This document shows positions 1 through 5,177 of a stretch of 5,987 bases of DNA, in pieces; within the stretch, counting starts at the first letter, position 1; each line of letters starts with the position of its first letter. The notes beneath the pieces are model-generated. The model saw only the letters and a list, made by a program, of their open reading frames with translations, ran no database searches and had not been told where the DNA came from. The position numbers and the translations under genes are program-made. This DNA is from Kiritimatiellia bacterium (lineage in GTDB: Bacteria; Verrucomicrobiota; Kiritimatiellia; RFP12; UBA1067), in the NCBI GenBank assembly GCA_028707675.1, contig JAQWAM010000098.1, forward strand, positions 1 to 5,987. Reading direction: 5' to 3'.

Positions 1-22
1 CAGGTTGGTAACGGTATTTGAA

Positions 23-58
23 CGATTACGATTACGAGCAAGATTACGATTACGAAAA
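23..58 (+). repeat. Hexanucleotide array, CGATTA-type, left arm
   Basis: Six consecutive 6-bp units start at 23, 29, 35, 41, 47 and 53. Three are exact CGATTA, one is AGATTA, and two (35 and 53) keep only CGA or its equivalent. The register is kept throughout. The array is non-coding and lies upstream of the toroid gene. Its GATTA core recurs in opposite orientation at 71-106 and again in a 9-bp register at 5023-5112. Function is unknown. It could be an arm of a stem-loop, a protein-binding array or a slippage-generated simple repeat. Confidence 0.8.
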
Positions 59-70
59 GTCTCCATTTTT

Positions 71-106
71 CCTAATCTTAATCCTAATCCTAATCCTAAT
101 CTTAAT
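71..106 (-). repeat. Hexanucleotide array, ATTAGG-type (reverse strand), right arm
   Basis: Six 6-bp units read CYTAAT on the + strand (four CCTAAT and two CTTAAT), that is ATTAGG or ATTAAG on the - strand. The same GATTA core as in the array at 23-58 is present in opposite orientation. Aligning the two arms about a centre near 65.5 gives GATTA:TAATC pairing in four of six units and partial pairing (three of five) in the other two, with one mismatch at every sixth position. The loop would be bases 59-70. No T-tract follows, so it does not look like a normal intrinsic terminator. Confidence 0.8.
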
Positions 107-149
107 CAGCTTGAAGTTATAGGTAAGACAAGGCACATCGAGACCCGTT

Positions 150-153
150 GAGG
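150..153 (+). promoter_or_regulatory. Shine-Dalgarno of the toroid gene
   Basis: GAGG ends seven bases before the ATG at 161. This is a normal spacing and supports that start over any later Met codon. I found no convincing -35/-10 pair in 107-150 for this gene: a TTGAAG at 111-116 has no matching -10 element, and a TATAGG at 118-123 has no -35. Confidence 0.7.
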
Positions 154-160
154 AACAATC

Positions 161-1273
161 ATGAAAACTCTTATAATCAATGTGTTTTTAGCGGCGGCGG
201 CGTTATCGGGCCGCGGCGCCCAACAGCCTGACGAGGCTTTGCTGCGCGATGTCAGGGCGTCGATCCGCAAAGGATTGGACTGGCTGGCGGCGAACCAGCG
301 TCCCGACGGCTCGTGGTCGGAGCCGGGCATGCCAGCCATGACGGCTCTGCCTTTATGGGCTATAGCCGCATCCGGCGAAAGCGGCTATGACGCCGCAGCC
401 GACAAGGCCGTGGCTTTCATCTTGGGCAAACAGCAGCCCGACGGCGGCATTTATGTGCCGATGCCCGGGCGGCAGGGCGGCGGCCTAGGCAATTACAACA
501 CTTCCATCTGCATAGCCGCGCTGTATGCCACAGGCCGCCCCGACACAATACCGACAGTGCTGAAGGGCCGCAAATACATCGCGTCTTCGCAGCTCATCGG
601 CGACGACCTGTACGCCGGCGGGTTCGGGTACGACAAAAGCGCTGGCCGGCGGTACAGCGACCTTAACAACACGCATTTCTCGCTAGACGCCATGCGGCGC
701 ACGCAAGGCGCGGAGGACCGGCGGCCCGCGGGCGACAAGCGCGTCGACATCATGTGGGACGCGGCGCTTAAGTACGTCACGCGTCTGCAGAACACCGAGG
801 GCGAGACCGCCGGCGGGTTCGCGTATAACACGCGCGACCCTAAAAGCGGTGTCGTCACCAACTCCGGCGGCAGGCTGATGCTGCGCGCTTACGGCAGCAT
901 GACTTACGCGGGCCTGCTGTCGCTTATCCACGCCAAGCTGGACAAGAGTGACCCGAGAGTGCGTTCCGCCGTGGATTACGCATCCCGTTTCTGGACGCTG
1001 GATGAAAACCCGGGCCAGGGCCAGCAGGGTCTCTACTTTTACTACAACGTGATCGCGCGCGCCCTGAGCGCCGCCGAAATTGACGCCTTGAGCCGCAAGG
1101 ACGCTCAAGGCGAAATCTTGTGGCGGGCGGAAATTTTGCGCAAAATCATGGCGGTGCAGAAACCCGACGGGTCATGGGTCAACAACAACAACCGCTGGTG
1201 GGAGAACGACCCGGTGCTGGCCACTTCCTACTCTCTGCTGGCGCTCTCGTTCGCGGCCGGTTTCACCCGCTGA
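161..1273 (+). CDS. Secreted alpha/alpha-toroid protein with prenyltransferase/squalene-oxidase (QW-type) repeats
   Basis: This 370-residue protein has an N-terminal signal peptide: Lys2, a hydrophobic stretch 4-16, and a likely cut after GRGA near residue 20. The mature part resembles the alpha/alpha-toroid fold of squalene-hopene cyclases and protein prenyltransferases. It has QW-like turns QRPDGSW (46-52), QQPDGGI (91-97) and QKPDGSW (333-339). A GGFGYD segment (153-158) and DLNNTHFSLDAM (167-178) are also typical of bacterial 'prenyltransferase/squalene oxidase repeat' proteins. At 370 residues it is much shorter than a roughly 630-residue hopene cyclase, and no DxDD acid motif is visible, so terpene cyclisation is unlikely. 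A binding, structural or undefined enzymatic role outside the cytoplasm is my inference. The C-terminal part contains an Asn-run and two adjacent Trp (340-347). The start is fixed by a good Shine-Dalgarno and by the signal peptide. The next gene is 83 bp away and appears to have its own promoter, so this gene may be a separate transcript. Confidence 0.88.
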   Translation: MKTLIINVFLAAAALSGRGAQQPDEALLRDVRASIRKGLDWLAANQRPDGSWSEPGMPAMTALPLWAIAASGESGYDAAADKAVAFILGKQQPDGGIYVPMPGRQGGGLGNYNTSICIAALYATGRPDTIPTVLKGRKYIASSQLIGDDLYAGGFGYDKSAGRRYSDLNNTHFSLDAMRRTQGAEDRRPAGDKRVDIMWDAALKYVTRLQNTEGETAGGFAYNTRDPKSGVVTNSGGRLMLRAYGSMTYAGLLSLIHAKLDKSDPRVRSAVDYASRFWTLDENPGQGQQGLYFYYNVIARALSAAEIDALSRKDAQGEILWRAEILRKIMAVQKPDGSWVNNNNRWWENDPVLATSYSLLALSFAAGFTR

Positions 1274-1284
1274 CACATTCTGCC

Positions 1285-1312
1285 GTGACAAATCGTCGCA
1301 AACCGTCATAAT
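1285..1312 (+). promoter_or_regulatory. Candidate sigma70-type promoter for the tadC-FHA-PEGA operon
   Basis: GTGACA (1285-1290, five of six to TTGACA) is followed after 16 bp by CATAAT (1307-1312, five of six to TATAAT). Transcription would start near 1319, giving a leader of about 38 nt before the ATG at 1357. It lies in the only sizeable gap upstream of the three tightly spaced genes. The match is to the general bacterial housekeeping consensus. Whether this host uses it is not shown. Confidence 0.55.
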
Positions 1313-1356
1313 GAAAGTTTTTCCATTAACGCATTGGCAACTGGAACGGCTGTCTG

Positions 1357-2277
1357 ATGAACGATCATGTGTTATTGTTTGCCACCATGTGCGCTTGGGC
1401 TACATGCGCTGCAGGCTTGGCGTGGTATTGTCTTCACATCGCCCGCCAGATAACCTATGTGACGCTGGCCGACGGCCGCAGGCAGGAGCGCAGGCTTCCT
1501 CTGCTTTTCCGTCTCCTGCTGCCTTTCGCGCCCAATCTGGACCGGCTGGTTTCGCGCCCGCACTTCGAGCGGGCGCGCGCCGCCGCAGACCGCCAGCTCG
1601 TCGCCGCAGGTTTTGAAGGCTTATTGAACGGCCGCGAGCTGCTGGCCCTGAAAATATTGACGCCTTTAGCCGGCGGCGCGTTCTGGCTGGCGGCGCTTAA
1701 ACTCTTGGCCGCGTTTTCCCCCGCATCCAGTCTGGCTGCGAATGCGACTTTGTTTTTCCTGCTGGGTCTGGCTTTCCTGTATCTTTATCCTCTGCTGTGG
1801 CTGAAACGCGCGTTGTCCCGCAGGCATAATGCCATCACCCGCGACCTGCCGTTCGTGCTGGACCTGCTAACGCTCTCTGTCGAGGCCGGCATGGATTTCA
1901 TGAGCGCCCTTCAGCGCAACTGCGAGCGAAGAAAATTGGATCCGCTCAACGAGGAGCTGATCCGCATGACGCGCGAGATACAGGTGGGAACCCCGCGCAG
2001 GGTCGCGCTGCGCAATCTGGCGCAAAGGGTTGACCTGCCTGACCTGCGTTCGGTGGCGCACTCGCTGATACAGGCGGACGAGCTGGGGGTAAGCATAGGG
2101 GCGATATTACGCATACAGTCGGAACAGATGCGGTCGCGCAGGTTCAGCCGTGCGGAAAAACTGGCCAACGAGGCTCCCGTCAAGATGCTGGGGCCGCTGA
2201 TGCTTTTCATCTTCCCGGCCGTCTTCATAATTCTGCTTGGGCCAGTGTTAAGACAAACTTTGGAGCATCTGTTCTGA
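1357..2277 (+). CDS. tadC: TadC-like type II secretion system F domain inner-membrane protein
   Basis: This 306-residue polytopic membrane protein belongs to the T2SSF family and matches TadC more than TadB. In Tad/Flp pilus systems TadB and TadC form the inner-membrane platform driven by the TadA/CpaF ATPase. Membrane segments are seen at about 5-26, 104-120, 128-149 and 276-298. The T2SSF domain runs from about 163 to 290. It opens with LPFVLDLLTLSVEAGMDF (164-181), where the D-L-L and E-A-G positions are TadC hallmarks. It closes with EAPVKMLGPLMLFIFPAVF (272-290) followed by a final LLGP. Length is normal for TadC. The start has only a weak GGAA about ten bases upstream, but it is the first in-frame start. 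The next gene begins four bases after the stop, which suggests coupling. No TadA, TadB, secretin, prepilin peptidase or pilin gene is in the window, so the partner proteins are unknown. Confidence 0.87.
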   Translation: MNDHVLLFATMCAWATCAAGLAWYCLHIARQITYVTLADGRRQERRLPLLFRLLLPFAPNLDRLVSRPHFERARAAADRQLVAAGFEGLLNGRELLALKILTPLAGGAFWLAALKLLAAFSPASSLAANATLFFLLGLAFLYLYPLLWLKRALSRRHNAITRDLPFVLDLLTLSVEAGMDFMSALQRNCERRKLDPLNEELIRMTREIQVGTPRRVALRNLAQRVDLPDLRSVAHSLIQADELGVSIGAILRIQSEQMRSRRFSRAEKLANEAPVKMLGPLMLFIFPAVFIILLGPVLRQTLEHLF

Positions 2278-2281
2278 AACC

Positions 2282-3607
2282 ATGAACTCTAATCTATATA
2301 CGATTTGCGTTTCCGAAGGCCCGTTCAAGGGCAGACGTCACGCCGTTCCGCCGGAGGGCTTGACCTTGGGCCGCTCCAGCAAATGCGATGTGTGCTTCGA
2401 AGACCCCGCGCTGTCCAGAAGCCAATGCCGGTTCGAGCCGCGCGGCGCGGACTTGTGGGTCGTTGACCTTGCCAGCGCTAACCAGACACTGGTTAATGAC
2501 AAACCGGTCGATGAAGCTTTGATTTCTCCGGCAGACCGCATCACCGTGGGCCAGACAGTTATCCGTGTGGAAAAAAACGACGCGGCAGGCGTTGCCCAAG
2601 GTGAGCAAAAAACTGAAATGCCAGTCCAGAACGCTGTGATCGACCTCGGTTTCCAAAACAGGGAGCCTGAAAGCGAGCATACCCGGAAATCGCTGCTGCG
2701 GCCGGCCCTGTGGACACTTGCCGCGATTCTGGTCCTGGTCGTCGGCACCACCCTAATGCTCGACCCTGCCGGATTCATGAAAAAGCAGTCGCCTACAACC
2801 AGCACTCATCCCCCGGAAAAACTTCTGCTGCTGAATTATGAGAAGATTGAAGCCGATGCGGACAACATTTTTCGCTACGAGATGACTTTAAACCCCCAAG
2901 GTGTCCTCACGGTCAAGATTGATGACCTGTCCGGGAAAAATCGGCATGTGCGCAAAGAAAAGAAGGTGGAGCAGGCGCTGCTTGACGGACTCATCAGCGA
3001 TATTGAGAGTAGCGGGTTCTTCAGTCTGGACAAATCATACACCGGTTTCGCGGCGCGCCCGAACACGCTGAAAGAGTTCAGCCTCACCGTCGCCCTCGGC
3101 AGCAACGCGCACACATGCAGGATCACTAACCGCAACGAGCCGGAAGCGTTCAAGGCCCTGCGCGAGAAACTAGAAACTTTCAGCAAGAACGAGCTCGGTA
3201 TCTGGGCGATCCAGTTCTCTTCAGAAAAACTCGTCGCCCTGGCTCAGGACGCACTTACCGTAGCCGCGAAGAAATTCAACGAAAGGGAGGTCCGCTACGG
3301 CAACCTGTCCGAAGCGATTCGCGCTTACCGCGAAGCCCTCTTCTATCTGGACACCGTCAACCCCAAGCCGGATTTCTACAACGCGATCATCGAAGGCTTC
3401 GAAGCCGCGGATAACGAGCTCGATAAACGTTACCAAGAACAGCGGTTCCGTGCCGACAGGGCAATCAACCTGTCGGACTGGGCCGCCGCCGCCAAGGAAC
3501 TCCGCATCCTGTGCGAGCTGATACCCGACCGCGCCGACAGCCGTAACAAGGAAGCCGCGCGCAAGCTTATCGATGTTGAAAACCGCCTGGGCAAAGCCCG
3601 CCACTGA
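2282..3607 (+). CDS. FHA domain membrane protein with periplasmic TPR-like region
   Basis: This 441-residue protein combines three parts. Residues 5-97 form an FHA (phosphothreonine-binding) domain with GRS at 30-32, LSRSQC at 44-49 and the S-x-N-x-T segment at 65-69 followed by VN (71-72). Residues 140-160 form one hydrophobic membrane span preceded by basic residues (R135, K136, R140), which puts the FHA domain in the cytoplasm and the rest in the periplasm. Residues about 195-300 look like an alpha/beta domain I cannot name, and about 313-436 are helical and TPR-like (for example 341-356 and 391-413). The usual FHA phosphopeptide contacts, Arg31, Ser45 and Asn67, are kept. The structural His of SRxH is Gln48 and the Gly of NGT is Gln68. 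The gene starts four bases after the tadC stop. GGAG at 2262-2265 is too far upstream to serve as a good ribosome site, so translation is probably coupled. FHA proteins often accompany secretion and Tad systems. Here it may link Ser/Thr kinase signalling to assembly, which is an inference. Confidence 0.85.
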   Translation: MNSNLYTICVSEGPFKGRRHAVPPEGLTLGRSSKCDVCFEDPALSRSQCRFEPRGADLWVVDLASANQTLVNDKPVDEALISPADRITVGQTVIRVEKNDAAGVAQGEQKTEMPVQNAVIDLGFQNREPESEHTRKSLLRPALWTLAAILVLVVGTTLMLDPAGFMKKQSPTTSTHPPEKLLLLNYEKIEADADNIFRYEMTLNPQGVLTVKIDDLSGKNRHVRKEKKVEQALLDGLISDIESSGFFSLDKSYTGFAARPNTLKEFSLTVALGSNAHTCRITNRNEPEAFKALREKLETFSKNELGIWAIQFSSEKLVALAQDALTVAAKKFNEREVRYGNLSEAIRAYREALFYLDTVNPKPDFYNAIIEGFEAADNELDKRYQEQRFRADRAINLSDWAAAAKELRILCELIPDRADSRNKEAARKLIDVENRLGKARH

Positions 3608-3621
3608 CTTTTGGCTAATCT

Positions 3622-3625
3622 GGAG
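3622..3625 (+). promoter_or_regulatory. Shine-Dalgarno that fixes the PEGA gene start at 3632
   Basis: GGAG lies six bases before the ATG at 3632. An in-frame TTG at 3611 would extend the protein by seven residues (MANLERF), but it overlaps this ribosome site, has only three bases after the previous stop, and would put extra charged residues ahead of the signal peptide. The ATG is therefore preferred. Confidence 0.8.
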
Positions 3626-3631
3626 CGATTT

Positions 3632-4954
3632 ATGAAATTTTCCATCAGCTTGGCTTTGACGCAGATCATGCTGTGCCAACTTTTGATGGCTTCGGGCGGC
3701 AAAGGCCCTGCCACCAGACTTGATGTCGTTTCACAACCGCCGGGGGCCGCCGTCATGGTCGACCATGCCGAAAAGGGGACAACGCCGTTAACTTTGGCCG
3801 GCCTGACCGCCGGCCCGCATCTGGTACGGATACTCAAAGAGGGGTTCCGTGACACCTTCGAGACGGTCGTTCTCGAACCGGGCGTCAACCGCACTCTGAA
3901 CGTCACGCTGGAAACATTGACAGGCATACTGCTGCTGACGTCCGAGCCGACCGGCAGCGAGGTTTTTGTCAAAGGCGTTTCCCTCGGCAACACCCCCCTT
4001 CTGATAACCTCGCTGGAGCACGGCACTCACAAGTTGACCGTCTCCTCACCAGGGTATCAGAGCAAGGAAATCGAGGTCACGCTTGAGGGCCGGACTCCTG
4101 TAAAGCAAAACGTTTCGCTTATGTCCGACTCGGGCACCGTGTCTGTTTCATCCGACCCTGCCGGCGCCGAGATTCTGGTGAACGGCATCAGCCGCGGTCA
4201 CGCGCCTTGCCGGATCGACCGCATCCCCGGCGGCGCGGTCACATTGCAGGTAAAGGCCGACGGGTTCGAAACCCACACGCGGGAGATAGCGCTTGCCGCC
4301 GGCGAGGTCCAGTCGCTAGACATCAAACTCAAGCCTCTGCCGGGCACACTGCGCGTAGTGTCGATCCCCGCGGGCGGGCGTGTATACGTCAACAATGAGT
4401 ACAAGGGACAAACCCCGCTGGACATGGTTGACATCATTCCTGGCGACTACCGTGTGCGCGTTGACCTGGCGGGACACGAACCGGCGGCCCGCGACGTGAA
4501 GCTGCCCAAAGGCGCGTCCATAACCGAGGAGTTCAGGCTCGCGCGCAACACCGGCAGGATCGAAATCGTCACAGCCCCGTCAGGCGCCACAATCCTTTTG
4601 GGCGGCAAGAAGATAGGCATAACCATAACTCGCGGATTGGACTCAAGCGCCGTATCGGATCCGTTCGCGGCGGAGGACGTGGCGGAAGGCGAACACGAGA
4701 TCGCGATTTTCCGCAAAGGCTTTGCCCAACAGAAGCGTCGAATCACCATAAAGCGCGGCGAGACCTTGACGCTCCAGTTCAAGCTGCAACGCGAATTCAT
4801 CCCGAATTACGAGGTCACCACCACCCGTTCATACCACAAGGGCGTCTTGGAATTCATGAACGACGAGGGCATCCGCCTCGAGACCGCCCCCGGCATCAGC
4901 CAGACCATCCCGATGAAGGACGTGAAGAAGCACGGCCCGCTGCGGACGGATTGA
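3632..4954 (+). CDS. Exported protein with five tandem PEGA repeats
   Basis: From the ATG the protein has 440 residues. A short signal peptide (Lys2, hydrophobic 3-20) precedes five PEGA-type beta repeats. The diagnostic P-x-G turn falls at residues 36, 106, 176, 246 and 316, which is an exact spacing of 70. Each of repeats 1-4 has the same plan: two strands around P-x-G, a G-x-x-P (GTTP, GNTP, GHAP, GQTP) and a late strand with a G-[FYH] step (71-72, 141-142, 211-212, 281-282). Repeat 5 (about 308-388) lacks the TP pair and has an insertion of about a dozen residues around 334-348. A distinct tail (391-440) contains LETAPGI (416-422). PEGA domains are extracytoplasmic and often found with S-layer, secretion and kinase systems, usually as carbohydrate- or envelope-binding or structural units. 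No LPxTG, anchor helix or lipobox follows the signal peptide: Cys15 is inside the hydrophobic core. Neighbours suggest a periplasmic or surface partner of the TadC/FHA pair. The gap from the FHA gene is 24 bp, so the gene is likely co-transcribed. Confidence 0.87.
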   Translation: MKFSISLALTQIMLCQLLMASGGKGPATRLDVVSQPPGAAVMVDHAEKGTTPLTLAGLTAGPHLVRILKEGFRDTFETVVLEPGVNRTLNVTLETLTGILLLTSEPTGSEVFVKGVSLGNTPLLITSLEHGTHKLTVSSPGYQSKEIEVTLEGRTPVKQNVSLMSDSGTVSVSSDPAGAEILVNGISRGHAPCRIDRIPGGAVTLQVKADGFETHTREIALAAGEVQSLDIKLKPLPGTLRVVSIPAGGRVYVNNEYKGQTPLDMVDIIPGDYRVRVDLAGHEPAARDVKLPKGASITEEFRLARNTGRIEIVTAPSGATILLGGKKIGITITRGLDSSAVSDPFAAEDVAEGEHEIAIFRKGFAQQKRRITIKRGETLTLQFKLQREFIPNYEVTTTRSYHKGVLEFMNDEGIRLETAPGISQTIPMKDVKKHGPLRTD

Positions 4955-5022
4955 CAAAGGCGGGAAGCTGCGGCCTGCGCCGCGACGGCAACGAGCAGCG
5001 CGGCGGTGATGATGCCGGCTCT
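4955..5022. other. GC-rich spacer after the PEGA gene
   Basis: No gene is supported here. A 5-bp stem (GCGGC 4970-4974 with GCCGC 4979-4983, loop of four) is present, but no T-tract follows, so it is at most a weak or Rho-assisted terminator. The spacer runs directly into the 9-bp repeat array. No clear transcription terminator for the operon was found between 4955 and 5112. Confidence 0.4.
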
Positions 5023-5112
5023 CGAAAGAATCGACCAATTCGATTGATTCGATTAAACCGATTACGCCGATTATCTCGATTCACTCGATTTATTCTATTC
5101 TACTGATTCCCC
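5023..5112 (+). repeat. Degenerate 9-bp-period array with CGATT core
   Basis: Ten units of exactly 9 bp start at 5023, 5032, 5041, 5050, 5059, 5068, 5077, 5086, 5095 and 5104. Six central units (5041-5094) all begin with CGATT followed by four variable bases. The first two keep only CGA, and the last two are CTATT and TGATT. The phase never slips. Read on the - strand the array would give an N-R-x tripeptide pattern, but no gene there is supported. The GATT core resembles the arrays at 23-58 and 71-106. Function is unknown. Confidence 0.82.
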
Positions 5113-5139
5113 AGAAAAAAATCGCGCCGCAAAACGCGG

Positions 5140-5168
5140 TTGCCTCCCGGCTGGCGGTGGTTTATAAT
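5140..5168 (+). promoter_or_regulatory. Sigma70-type promoter giving a leaderless amidohydrolase mRNA
   Basis: TTGCCT (5140-5145, four of six to TTGACA) is separated by 17 bp from a perfect TATAAT (5163-5168). Initiation six to eight bases past the -10 would fall at about 5174-5176, only a few bases before the ATG at 5178. No Shine-Dalgarno lies upstream of that ATG, which fits a leaderless or near-leaderless transcript. The -10 and its surroundings form an AT-rich island in GC-rich sequence. Confidence 0.6.
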
Positions 5169-5177
5169 AATTATCTT

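Noticed and set aside
1..21. Open frame at the left edge ending in TGA (19-21), possibly the tail of an upstream gene
   Set aside because: Only six codons are visible, with no recognisable motif. Too short to call.
23..106. CRISPR array or tRNA-like element in the left spacer
   Set aside because: The units are 6 bp with no unique spacers of CRISPR length, and there is no cloverleaf or conserved tRNA box.
362..388. Perfect 8-bp inverted repeat (ATAGCCGC / GCGGCTAT, loop of 11) inside the toroid gene
   Set aside because: It lies within a coding region, has no T-tract and no partner elsewhere in the window. Probably chance in GC-rich coding sequence.
1311..1616. 101-codon + strand frame starting at an ATG at 1311
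   Set aside because: It has no ribosome site, overlaps the tadC gene in another frame and becomes Arg/Pro/Ala-rich as expected for a shadow frame. Its ATG also overlaps the candidate -10.
3611..3631. TTG start that would add seven residues to the PEGA protein
   Set aside because: GGAG at 3622-3625 is well placed for the ATG at 3632, which also yields a normal signal peptide.
4955..5033. - strand frame reading like a signal peptide (AALLVAVAAQAAAS)
   Set aside because: It has no ATG, GTG or TTG start in frame before the upstream stop, no ribosome site and no domain downstream. Alanine/valine-rich reading is expected from this GC-rich spacer. A relic cannot be excluded.
5115..5139. Terminator-like element on the - strand (CCGC/GCGG stem followed by a T-run)
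   Set aside because: The stem is only four base pairs, separated from the T-run by several bases, and no - strand gene needs it.
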